Of a stretch of DNA of 64,000 nucleotides, positions 56,144 to 64,000 are shown piece by piece (the first letter of the stretch is position 1; each line of letters opens with the position of its first letter). The stretch is taken from positions 310,001 to 374,000 of the forward strand of contig CAVZOY010000001.1 of assembly GCA_963777095.1 (NCBI GenBank), in the 5' to 3' direction. A program made the translations under genes and the position numbers. The notes below the pieces were generated by a model. It did no database searches. It saw nothing but the letters and a program-made list of their open reading frames with translations, and was not told where the DNA came from. This DNA comes from CAVZOY01 sp963777095 (GTDB lineage: Bacteria; Actinomycetota; Actinomycetes; Mycobacteriales; Geodermatophilaceae).

Positions 56144-57643
56144 TCACCCGCCGGTGATGGTGTCGACCAGCTCCTGCGCGGTGGAGGTCGACTCGAACAG
56201 CGCCCCGACGTGCTCGCGCGTGCCGCGCAGCGGCTCCATCGTCGGGATCCGCACGAGGTTCTCCCGCCCCAGGTCGAACACGACCGAGTCCCACGACGCC
56301 GCGGCCACCTGGGCCGGATAGCGGCGCAGGCACTCGCCGCGGAAGAACGCCCGGGTGTCGAAGGGCGGGGTGGTCATCGCGCGGGCGACCTCGTCGTCGG
56401 CGAGCAACCGCCGCATCGAGCCGCGCGCCACCAGCCGGTGGTACAGACCCTTCTCCGGCCGCACGTCGGAGTACTGCAGGTCGACCGCCTGCAGCCGCGA
56501 GTCGCCCCACGACAGGCCGTCCCGCGACCGGAATCCCTCGAGCAGCCGCAGCTTGGCCGGCCAGTCCAGCCGGTCGGCGCAGCGCATCGGATCGTCGGCC
56601 AGGTCGTCGAGCACCTGCGCCCACTGCCGCAGCACGTCGGTGGTCTGCTCGTCGCCGTCCCCGTCGACGAACTTCTCCGCGTACTCCAGATAGGCCTGCT
56701 GCACCTCGATCGCCGTCATCCGGCGGCCGTCGCGAAGCCGCACGAGGTGGGTCAGCGACGGGTCGTGGCTGATCGCCTGCAGCTCGGCCACCGGCTCCTC
56801 GAGCGCGAGGTCGTTGGGCAGCGCCTTGGCCTCGATCATCGCCAGCACCAGCGACGTCGTCCCGACCTTGAGGTAGGTCGACAGCTCAGCGAGGTTGGCG
56901 TCGCCGATGATCACGTGCAGCCGCCGGTACTTGTCGGCGTCGGCGTGCGGCTCGTCGCGGGTATTGATGATCGGCCGCTTGAGCGTCGTCTCGAGGCCCA
57001 CCTCGACCTCGAAGAAGTCGGCGCGCTGCGACAGCTGGAAGCCGTGCGTGCGGCTCTCGGTACCGATGCCGACGCGGCCCGACCCGGCCACGACCTGCCG
57101 CGTCACGAAGAACGGGATGAGGCCGCGGATGATGTCGATGAACGGTGTCCGCCGGTCCATCAGGTAGTTCTCGTGCGCCCCGTACGAGGCGCCCTTGCCG
57201 TCGGTGTTGTTCTTGTAGAGCTGGATCGGTGAGGTGCCCGGCACGCGCGCCGCGCGGCGTGCCGCCTCGGCCATCACCTGCTCCCCCGCCTTGTCCCAGA
57301 GGACGACGGCGCGCGGGTTGGTGACCTCGGGCGTCGAGTACTCGGGATGCGCGTGGTCGACGTACAGCCGCGCCCCGTTGGTCAGGATGACGTTGGCCAT
57401 CCCGGTGTCGTCGTCGAGGTCGTTGTGGTCGAGCGCCTGCGCCGGAGAGAGGTCGAACCCGCGCGCATCGCGCAGCGGGGACTCCTCCTCGAAGTCCCAC
57501 CGTGGACGGCGCGGGGTCGGCGCGTCGGCCACCGCCCAGGCGTTGACGACCTGGCTGGACAGGGTCGTCGGGTTGGCGGTCGGCTGCCCGGGCACCGAGA
57601 TGCCGTACTCGACCTCGGTGCCCATGACGCGACGCACGCTCAT
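56144..57643 (-). CDS. dop: Pup deamidase/depupylase
   Basis: Dop converts Pup Gln to Glu and also removes Pup from targets. The 499-residue protein shares the PafA fold: VMGTEVEYGISV (Glu10), the Dop-specific loop at about residues 40-80, then RLYVDHAHPEYSTPE (catalytic Asp96), YKNNTDGKGASYGAHENYLM and PIINTRDEPHADADKYRRLHVIIGDANL. The end AQELVDTITGG is usual for Dop. It is 112 bases upstream of pup and probably co-transcribed. Confidence 0.97.
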   Translation of the reverse strand: MSVRRVMGTEVEYGISVPGQPTANPTTLSSQVVNAWAVADAPTPRRPRWDFEEESPLRDARGFDLSPAQALDHNDLDDDTGMANVILTNGARLYVDHAHPEYSTPEVTNPRAVVLWDKAGEQVMAEAARRAARVPGTSPIQLYKNNTDGKGASYGAHENYLMDRRTPFIDIIRGLIPFFVTRQVVAGSGRVGIGTESRTHGFQLSQRADFFEVEVGLETTLKRPIINTRDEPHADADKYRRLHVIIGDANLAELSTYLKVGTTSLVLAMIEAKALPNDLALEEPVAELQAISHDPSLTHLVRLRDGRRMTAIEVQQAYLEYAEKFVDGDGDEQTTDVLRQWAQVLDDLADDPMRCADRLDWPAKLRLLEGFRSRDGLSWGDSRLQAVDLQYSDVRPEKGLYHRLVARGSMRRLLADDEVARAMTTPPFDTRAFFRGECLRRYPAQVAAASWDSVVFDLGRENLVRIPTMEPLRGTREHVGALFESTSTAQELVDTITGG

Positions 57644-57810
57644 GGTCCGAGCCTAGGCGTCCGCAGCAGGCACCCGTCGCCGAGACGCCGACGGGCCCCA
57701 TCCTCGGGACCGGGTCGACGCGCCCGTCCGAGGCCCGCTCGAAGCGAGCGGACTACCTCCCGGCGAGCTCTCTTCCGCCCGACGCTTCGCGCCTGGGGCT
57801 GACAGCCGCC

Positions 57811-58297
57811 CTACAGGGCGGTCAGCGCCGCGATGAAGAGCGCGAATGCAGACCAGGTCGTTCCCATCTGGATCCAGTTGATTGCGAAGTACTTGTCCCG
57901 CCCCGCTGCCCAGTTCGGCGGCATCGCCTCGGGGTTCCAGGCGAGCATCACCTTGTAGTGAGGCGTCTTGACGGCGTTCGAGACGATGATCACGCCGACG
58001 AACACGATCACCAGGCCGATCGCGGTGAGCACGAACGAAGTGGAGCCGCGGTCACCCCAGAGCAGCACGAGTGCGACGATGGGCAGAAGGAACATCCCCA
58101 GCGCCCAGGCGAGGTTGAAGACCTTCCCCCAGGAATGGTCCGCGAATCTGAGGAACGCTTCCATGAAGGCTGCGGAACTCCCGGCCACTCATCTCCGCGA
58201 GCATCGGGCGCATGATCGTACACAGCATGCCCAGGAGGCCGGCCGCGAGGCCGGAGAAGAAGACCGTCGCTGCGAGTACCCACTCTTCACCCGTCAT
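57811..58297 (-). CDS. DUF1772-like (anthrone oxygenase family) membrane protein (apparent frameshift)
   Basis: The N-terminal helix (MTGEEWVLAATVFFSGLAAGLLGMLCTIMRPMLAEMSG) reads in one frame from 58297; the rest (SSAAFMEAFLRFADHSWGKV, FNLAWALGMFLLPIVALVLL, FVGVIIVSNAVKTPHYKVML, NWIQMGTTWSAFALFIAALTAL) in another. One extra base near 58183 joins them into 161 residues with four membrane helices, like DUF1772 proteins. Without it, a 125-residue piece from 58188 would be made. Function unknown. Confidence 0.75.
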
Positions 58298-58680
58298 GGT
58301 GCCCCCCTGGGCCGATGGGGCACGCTAGGACCTGTTGCCCGAGTGGTGTCGATGGCCTCAGCCGTGAGGTCGACGGGCCCTTCTGGCTGATGGCCCCGAG
58401 CCGGTCCGTCCGGCGCGTTCAAGCAGGCACTGGTCACCATGCGCTGGGTCGCGGCACAGGAGGCCTGGAACCAGCCGATTGCCGAAGGACTGGCGTCCCT
58501 CCAAAGCCGCCACGTCTCGCGCCGGTGGCGCAGCCAGATCACTCGAGCGCTGCAACTCCCCCCGGAGCCGATCGGACCTCCTCCCGCGATCGTCGGTTCA
58601 GATGGGACACGCTGGGTCACAGGTACTGCCCGGCGTTCGTCGCGGTTGGGCGGCTCCCCGGGAACCCGGAGGATGTCAGG
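58298..58680. other. Non-coding stretch upstream of the HAD gene
   Basis: About 380 bases without a supportable gene. The open frame 58439-58684 on the plus strand has no ribosome site or known domain. The 3' part holds the partial mpa-end duplication at 58619-58646; an exact 12-base match to the mpa end (GGTGTCGATGGC) is also seen at 58345-58356, suggesting more decayed duplicate sequence. Confidence 0.45.
58619..58646 (-). repeat. Partial duplicate of the mpa 3' end (left copy)
   Basis: These 28 bases match 60201-60228, the end of mpa, in 26 positions and would encode ATNAGQYL plus stop on the minus strand. The repeat is direct, 1582 bases from the mpa copy, and brackets the HAD and DJ-1 genes. 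Confidence 0.75.
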
Positions 58681-59545
58681 ATGAGCACGCCGCCCCTCGG
58701 GATCCTCCTCGACGTCGACGGCCCGGTCTCCAGCCCGGTGACCCGCACCGTCGTCGGCCGAACTGCTCGCCGACGTCCGCGCCCTGCTGGCCGCCGGCAT
58801 CCCGGTCGTGCTCAACACCGGCCGGGCCACCGCCTTCGTCGAGGAGCAGGTGTTCGGTCCGCTGGCCGCGGCCGGCCTGCCGCGAGCCGCCCGGCTGCAC
58901 GCGATCTGCGAGAAGGGCGGCACGTGGACGACGGCCGGCTCCGACGGTACCGGCGACGTGCACGTCGACCCCGCGCTGCGCGTGCCGGACGTCGCCCGCG
59001 CACTCGTGCAGCGGCTGGTCGACGACGGGTACGGCGACGCCATGTTCGTCGACCACACCAAGCAGGTGATGGCCACCGTGGAGGCCCGCACCGACGTTCC
59101 CAACGAGGTCTACCTGGAGCGGCAGCAGGCCTTCGACGCCGAACTCCTCGCCGGCCTCACCGCCGCCGGCCTCGGCGTCCGGTTGCGCGGCGAGCGGCAC
59201 CCCGACGCAGACGGGCGGACGCCGTGGCGGATCGACCCCTCCGTCATCGCCACCGACGTCGAGTCCGACGACTCGGGCAAGGCGCTCGGCGCCCGGCGGG
59301 CGCTCGCCCTGCTGGCCGACGACGGCGCGCTCCCCCGCGTCTGGCACACCGTCGGCGACTCGCGGTCGGACTACGCCATGGCCGACGAGCTGCACGGCCT
59401 CGGCTACGAGGTCACCCACGTCGACGTCGGTCCGCAGCCGCCACTGCCCGGCCGCCCGTACGCGGTGACGACGGTCCCCGGCCTGACCTACGAGGACGCC
59501 GGCGAGGCGCACCTGCGACGGCTCGCCGTGGAACTCACGGCATGA
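58681..59545 (+). CDS. HAD-superfamily hydrolase (apparent frameshift near start)
   Basis: A 287-residue HAD phosphatase after correction, of the MPGP/SPP-like type. Motif I LLDVDGPVSSPVTRTV reads from the ATG at 58681; one base near 58757 must be removed to continue as SAELLADVRALLAAGIPVVLNTGRATAFVEEQ (motif II NTGR). Later come GKALGARRALALLADDG (motif III lysine) and TVGDSRSDYAMADEL (motif IV). The substrate is unknown. It overlaps the DJ-1 gene by ATGA, so the two form a small cassette between the two mpa-end copies. Confidence 0.85.
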
Positions 59546-60141
59546 CGGACGGCGCCCGGCACATCGGCATCCTGCTGTTCCCCGACGTCGAGGAGCTCGA
59601 CGCCATCGGCCCCTGGGAGGTGCTGGCCTGGTGGACCCGGACCCACCCGGAGGACGGATGGGCGGTCAGCACCCTCTCCCGGCACGGCGGGCCGGTGACC
59701 TGCGCCAAGGGACTCACGGTCCAGGCCCACCACTCCTACGCCGACGCGCCGCCGCTCGACGTCCTCGTGTATCCGGGCGGACGGGGCACGCGCGCGCAGC
59801 TGTCCGACGAGGCGCAGCTCGACTGGGTGCGCCGACAGCGGGCGGCGGTCCCCCTGCTCACCAGCGTCTGCACCGGGTCGCTCGTCTACGCGGCCGCGGG
59901 TGTGCTGGCGGACCGCCCCGCGACGACGCACTGGGCGTCGCTGGACCTGCTCGCCCGGCTCGACCCGAGCATCGACGTCCGACGGGACGAGCGATTCGTC
60001 GACGACGGCGACGTCGTCACCTCGGCCGGGATCTCCGCCGGCATCGACATGGCGCTGCACCTCGTCTCCCGACTGGCGGGCGCCGAGCGCGCCCGCGAGG
60101 TCCGACGGGGCATCCAGTACGACCCCGCTCCGCCGGTCTGA
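59542..60141 (+). CDS. DJ-1/PfpI family protein (isonitrile hydratase-like)
   Basis: A 199-residue protein with the DJ-1/PfpI fold: HIGILLFPDVEELDAIGPWEVLAW at the N-terminus, VLVYPGGRGTR in the middle and the nucleophile cysteine in LLTSVCTGSLVYAAAGVLADRPATTHW. The closest style is the isonitrile hydratase/ThiJ group, which often carries this VCTGS elbow. The real substrate is unknown. It overlaps the HAD gene by 4 bases and converges on mpa. Confidence 0.9.
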   Translation: MTDGARHIGILLFPDVEELDAIGPWEVLAWWTRTHPEDGWAVSTLSRHGGPVTCAKGLTVQAHHSYADAPPLDVLVYPGGRGTRAQLSDEAQLDWVRRQRAAVPLLTSVCTGSLVYAAAGVLADRPATTHWASLDLLARLDPSIDVRRDERFVDDGDVVTSAGISAGIDMALHLVSRLAGAERAREVRRGIQYDPAPPV

Positions 60142-60198
60142 CGCCGACGGCCCGGCCCCCAGCGGGGACCGGGCCGTGGGCAGCGACCGGAGCAGCGG

Positions 60199-61980
60199 TT
60201 ACAGGTACTGCCCCGTGTTCGTCGCGGTGTCGATGGCGCGGCCGGACTCGTTGCCCTTGCCGCTGATGAGCGTGCGGATGTAGACGATCCGCTCGCCCTT
60301 CTTGCCCGAGATCCGCGCCCAGTCGTCGGGGTTGGTCGTGTTGGGCAGGTCCTCGTTCTCCTTGAACTCGTCGAGGCACGCCGACATGAGGTGGCCGACC
60401 CGCAGCCCGGCGGTGCCGGTCTCCAGGTGCTCCTTGATGGCCATCTTCTTCGCGCGGTCGACGATGTTCTGCAGCATCGCGCCCGAGTTGAAGTCCTTGA
60501 AGTACAGGACCTCCTTGTCACCGTTGGCGTAGGTCACCTCGAGGAAGCGGTTCTCCTCGCTCTCGGTGTACATCCGCTCGACGGTGCGCTGGGTCATCGC
60601 GGCGATGCAGGTCTCGCGGCTGCCGCCGTGCTCGGCCAGGTCGTCGGGGTGCAGCGGCAGCTCGACGGTCAGGTACTTCGAGAAGATGTCGCGCGCGGCC
60701 TCGGCGTCCGGGCGCTCGATCTTGATCTTCACGTCCAGCCGGCCGGGCCGCAGGATCGCCGGGTCGATCATGTCCTCGCGGTTCGAGGCGCCGATGACGA
60801 TGACGTTCTCGAGCCCCTCGACGCCGTCGATCTCGCTGAGCAGCTGCGGCACGATCGTCGACTCGACGTCGGAGGAGACCCCGGACCCGCGGGTGCGGAA
60901 GATCGAGTCCATCTCGTCGAAGAACACGATGACCGGCGTGCCCTCGCTGGCCTTCTCGCGCGCCCGCTGGAACACCAGCCGGATGTGCCGCTCGGTCTCG
61001 CCGACGTACTTGTTGAGCAGCTCGGGGCCCTTGATGTTGAGGAAGTAGCTCTTGGCCTGCCCCTCCCCCTTCACCGCGGCCACCTTCTTGGCCAGCGAGT
61101 TCGCGACCGCCTTGGCGATCAGCGTCTTGCCGCAGCCGGGCGGGCCGTAGAGCAGGATGCCCTTCGGCGGGCGCAGCTGGTACTCGCGGAACAGCTCGGC
61201 GTGCAGGAACGGCAGCTCGACCGCGTCGCGGATCTGCTCGATCTGCCGCGCGAGCCCACCGATGTCGGAGTAGTCGATGTCGGGGACCTCTTCGAGGACG
61301 AGCTCCTCGACCTCGCTCTTCGGGATCCGCTCGAAGACGTAGCCCGAGCGCGTCTCGAGCAGCAGCGAGTCGCCCACGCGCAGCGGCTGGCCGGTCAGCG
61401 AGTCGGCGAGGTGGACCACGCGCTCCTCGTCGGTGTGCCCGATCACCAGCGCCCGCGGCGTCACGCCGTCGACCGGCTCGAGCAGCTCCTTGAGCATGAC
61501 GACGTCGCCCTGGCGCTCGTAGCCGCGCGCCTCGACGACGTTCATCGCCTCGTTGAGCATGACCTCCTGGCCGGGGCGCAGGTCGTCGACCTCGACGTTC
61601 GGCGAGACCGAGACCCGCAGCTTGCGGCCGCCGGTGAACACGTCGACGCTGCCGTCCTCGTACCGCGCCAGGAAGATGCCGTAGCCGGACGGCGGCTGGC
61701 CGAGCCGGTCGACCTCCTCCTTGAGCGTGATGAGCTGCTCGCGCGCCTCGCGGAGCGTGCCGGCGAGCTTGTCGTTGCGCTCGGAGAGGAACGCCGCCCG
61801 CCCCTCCGCCTCGGCGATGCGCTCCTCGAGCACACGCACCTGGCGGGGGCTGTCGGCGACCTTGCGCCGCAGGAGGCCGATCTCCTCCTCGAGGTAGGAG
61901 ATCTGGTTCAGCAGAGCGGCGACGTCGCGCTCGCGCCGCGCCCGCATCTCGTCAGGACCATGTTCAGAACCCGGACCCAT
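60199..61980 (-). CDS. mpa: Proteasome-associated ATPase Mpa/ARC
   Basis: The AAA+ ring that binds Pup and unfolds pupylated proteins into the proteasome. The 593-residue protein has an N-terminal coiled coil (about residues 12-92), two OB domains (YGIFLARYEDGSVDVFTGG), the AAA core with GPPGCGKTLIAK (Walker A) and VIVFFDEMDSIF (Walker B), and the proteasome-docking end GQYL with penultimate Tyr. The ATG at 61980 has GGAGG 7 bases before it. A degenerate copy of its last nine codons lies at 58619. Confidence 0.98.
   Translation of the reverse strand: MGPGSEHGPDEMRARRERDVAALLNQISYLEEEIGLLRRKVADSPRQVRVLEERIAEAEGRAAFLSERNDKLAGTLREAREQLITLKEEVDRLGQPPSGYGIFLARYEDGSVDVFTGGRKLRVSVSPNVEVDDLRPGQEVMLNEAMNVVEARGYERQGDVVMLKELLEPVDGVTPRALVIGHTDEERVVHLADSLTGQPLRVGDSLLLETRSGYVFERIPKSEVEELVLEEVPDIDYSDIGGLARQIEQIRDAVELPFLHAELFREYQLRPPKGILLYGPPGCGKTLIAKAVANSLAKKVAAVKGEGQAKSYFLNIKGPELLNKYVGETERHIRLVFQRAREKASEGTPVIVFFDEMDSIFRTRGSGVSSDVESTIVPQLLSEIDGVEGLENVIVIGASNREDMIDPAILRPGRLDVKIKIERPDAEAARDIFSKYLTVELPLHPDDLAEHGGSRETCIAAMTQRTVERMYTESEENRFLEVTYANGDKEVLYFKDFNSGAMLQNIVDRAKKMAIKEHLETGTAGLRVGHLMSACLDEFKENEDLPNTTNPDDWARISGKKGERIVYIRTLISGKGNESGRAIDTATNTGQYL
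60201..60228 (-). repeat. mpa 3' end, right copy of the 28-bp repeat
   Basis: This is the native mpa end, ATNTGQYL plus the start of the stop codon, matching the left copy at 58619-58646 in 26 of 28 positions. The pair encloses the HAD and DJ-1 genes. Confidence 0.75.
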
Positions 61981-62109
61981 CGCGCACCTCCGCACAGCTC
62001 GGGGGAGCCAGGAGGCAAATCTATACACGCGGGACGACGAGCGTGCTCCGGCGCGCGGAACGCGTAGGTGACGGTTCATCCCATCGGTCCCAGGAGGGTT
62101 CAGGCGCGC

Positions 62110-63007
62110 TCAGCCCTTCTGCGCCCGGCGCTGCCGGATGGGCGCGACGACTCCCTCCGCGAGCCGCCGGGCGGTCACCAGGAACGCCGTGTGCGCCACC
62201 ATCCGGTGCTCCGGACGCACCGCCAGGCCCACCGCGTGCCATGGCCGCAGCAGCGACTCCCAGGCGTGCGGCTCGGTCCACACGCCCTGGGCGCGCAGCG
62301 CCTCGACGTAGGTGGACAGCTGCGTCGTCGTCGCCACGTAGCCCACGAGGACGCCGCCCGGCCGCAGGGCGGCCGCCACGGTCGGCAGCACCGCCCACGG
62401 CTCGAGCATGTCGAGGACGACGCGGTCCACGACCTCGGACGCCGGGTGCTCGGCCAGGTCGCCGAGCCGCAGCGACCAGTTGCCGGGCACCTCCCCGAAG
62501 AACGCACCCACGTTCGACCGGGCGACGTCGGCGAAGTCCTCCCGCCGCTCGTAGCTGGTGACCGCCCCCTCCGCGCCCACCGCGCGCAGCAGCGAGCAGG
62601 TGAGCGCGCCCGAGCCCGCACCGGCCTCGAGCACGCGCATGCCCGGTCCGACGTCGCCGAAGCCGACGATCTGCGCGGCGTCCTTGGGGTAGATGACCTG
62701 CGCCCCGCGCGGCATGGACAGCACGAAGTCGGCCAGCAGCGGCCGGAACGCGAGGTAGCCGGTGCCCGAGATCGAGTGCACGACCGAGCCCTCGGGCACG
62801 CCGATCAGGTCGTCGTGGGCGATCGCCCCGCGGTGCGTGTGGAACGCCTTGCCCGGCTCCAGGACGACGGTGTACAGCCGCCCCTTGGGGTCGGTCAGCT
62901 GGACGCGGTCGCCGACGGCGAAGGCGCCCGGCACCGGCCGGCCGCTCGGCGACTGCGGGCTCGACAGAGGCGACGTCGACGTTCTCGGGCGGGGGCGCGG
63001 TTTCCAC
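62110..63007 (-). CDS. trmI: tRNA (adenine-58-N1) methyltransferase TrmI (apparent frameshift)
   Basis: Methylates A58 of tRNA, helping its stability. The methyltransferase core shows VLEAGAGSGALTCSLLRAVG (SAM motif I) and VVDRVVLDMLEPWAVL. The N-terminal beta domain is GDRVQLTDPKGRLYTVVLEPG and RGAIAHDDLIG. The natural start seems to be GTG 63007 (METAPPPENVDVASVEPAVA), in a different frame from the rest; one base too many near 62935 explains this and gives 298 residues. Reading from 63039 instead would make a non-homologous start. It corresponds to Rv2118c. Confidence 0.93.
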
Positions 63008-63089
63008 AGGGGTTCAGCGTACGGAGCGGTTGCACACACCTCGGCGCGCGCTCTCGGATCTGTCGGTGGGCCGACCTAGCCTCGGAACC

Positions 63090-64000
63090 GTGACGGCGAC
63101 CATCGGCATCGACACCGGCGGGCACCGGGGCGGCGGAGGCCGCGCCCGGAGGCGCCGCGCCGGCCCTCGCTGTCGCCCAGCCGGGCGGCGGACTTCAAGA
63201 GCTGCCCGCTGCTCTACCGGTTCCGCACCATCGACCGGCTGCCCGAGCGCAAGAGCCGGGCGGCGGTGCGGGGCACGCTCGTCCACTCGGTGCTGGAGCG
63301 CCTCTACGACCTGCCGCCGGGCGAGCGCACGGTCGCTGCCGCGCAGGAGCTCGTCGCACCGGCCTGGACCGAGCTCCGGGAGGAGCCCGGCATCGCGGAT
63401 CTGTTCACCGCCGACGACGCCGGCGCCGAGACCGTCGAGGCATGGCTCGCCTCGGCCGGCCGGCTGGTCGAGACGTACTTCTCACTGGAGGATCCGCGCC
63501 GCATCCAGCCGCACGGCCGCGAGGAGCTCATCGAGGTCACCCTGCCCGACGGGCTGCTGCTGCGCGGCTACGTCGACCGGCTCGACGTCGCCCGCAACGG
63601 TGCGCTCCGGGTCGTCGACTACAAGACCGGGTCGACCCCGCGCGAGGCGTTCGAGGGCAAGGCGCTGTTCCAGATGAAGTTCTACGCGCTGGTGCTCTGG
63701 CGCACCCGCGGCGTCGTCGCCAGCCAGCTCAAGCTGCTCTACCTCGGCGACGGCGAGGCGCTCACCTACGCCCCCGACGAGGCCGAGCTGGTCCGGTTCG
63801 AGCGCACGGTGCAGGCCATCTGGGCGGCGATCGAGCGGGCGGTGAGCACCCACGACTTCCGGCCCAATCCCAGCCGGCTCTGCGGCTGGTGCGACCACCA
63901 GGCGTTCTGCCCCTCGTTCGGCGGCACTCCCCCGCCGTTCCCCGCGGAGGCCGCGGCCGCGGCGGGGTGGGCGGCGCTGCCGATCGTGGAGCGCGATTGA
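63090..64000 (+). CDS. RecB-family PD-(D/E)XK nuclease (two apparent frameshifts near start)
   Basis: A stand-alone RecB/Cas4-like nuclease, matching Rv2119. The core reads from about 63170: LSPSRAADFKSCPLLYRFRT, RAAVRGTLVHSVLERLYDLP, then the catalytic DYKTGSTPREAFEGKALFQM and the C-terminal cysteines in LCGWCDHQAFC, which with the earlier KSCP probably hold an iron-sulfur cluster. The N-terminus from GTG 63090 (VTATIGIDTGG) needs two bases removed, near 63119 and 63165, passing through GTGAAEAAPGGAAPAL, to join the core; the corrected length is 302 residues. It ends exactly at the window edge with TGA. Confidence 0.88.

Noticed and set aside
58439..58684. 82-codon open frame upstream of the HAD gene
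   Set aside because: No ribosome site or family; its end runs through the duplicated mpa end, which is coding on the other strand.

Overview
The window is very GC-rich and densely coded. It carries an actinobacterial gene set: the Pup-proteasome locus, RbpA, separate polyprenol-phosphate mannosyltransferase and apolipoprotein N-acyltransferase genes, PafBC, HelY, and an FtsR/MerR-gcvP block. Gene order over much of the window matches mycobacterial neighbourhoods (Rv1828-Rv1832, Rv2050-Rv2053c, Rv2089c-Rv2096c, Rv2109c-Rv2119). The best guess is a Geodermatophilaceae-like soil actinobacterium (Blastococcus, Geodermatophilus or Modestobacter type). That placement is inference from gene content and protein style.

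Layout. 1-5.2 kb: two MerR regulators, a DUF151 nuclease and glycine decarboxylase. 5.2-15.6 kb: ordinary housekeeping and metabolic genes, namely coaA, acetyltransferases, a beta-phosphoglucomutase/GH65 phosphorylase pair, an M50 peptidase, tryptophan 2,3-dioxygenase and a LysE exporter. 15.6-16.3 kb: gene-poor, with repeated palindromes. 16.3-25.6 kb: glycerophosphodiesterase, acyltransferase, MFS transporter, thymidine kinase, rbpA behind a sigma-R-type promoter, then fxsA-ppm-lnt. 25.6-32.5 kb: a lysine degradation island by the aminomutase route, with kamA divergent from kdd-amidohydrolase-kamD-kamE-kal. 32.5-36.5 kb: an acetyltransferase, esterase, acyltransferase, an unknown recombinase-like protein behind an unusual inverted-repeat element, and a HIT protein. 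36.5-41.3 kb: an intein-containing radical SAM protein behind a LexA-type box, an Lrp regulator, a peptidase, an exonuclease and a DUF4333 protein. 41.4-50.1 kb: helY, an insertion-sequence graveyard, a lipid kinase, tatC, tatA and pafC-pafB. 50.2-64 kb: DUF3866 protein, the complete Pup system (pafA, prcA, prcB, pup, dop, mpa), trmI and a RecB-like nuclease.

How they work together. Pup is deamidated by Dop, ligated to targets by PafA, and recognised by the Mpa ATPase, which feeds the PrcA/PrcB proteasome. PafBC is a transcriptional activator of DNA-damage genes encoded nearby. KamA, KamDE, Kdd and Kal form most of a route from lysine towards crotonyl-CoA; the cleavage enzyme Kce is not in the window.

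Standout observations. (1) The last 15 sense codons of pup are almost all AT-ending in a GC-ending genome, directly beside a free-standing endonuclease VII gene inserted between pup and prcB. (2) A 159-residue mini-intein sits exactly at the third iron-sulfur cysteine of a radical SAM protein, which also has a LexA-type operator. (3) A 76-bp two-hairpin element occurs twice in opposite orientation with conserved stems and variable loops. (4) A 181-bp element is bounded by perfect 14-bp inverted repeats. (5) The 3' end of mpa is partly duplicated on the far side of a two-gene cassette. (6) Twelve otherwise intact genes need 15 single-base removals to read through, always one base too many. This points to insertion errors in the assembly rather than gene decay.
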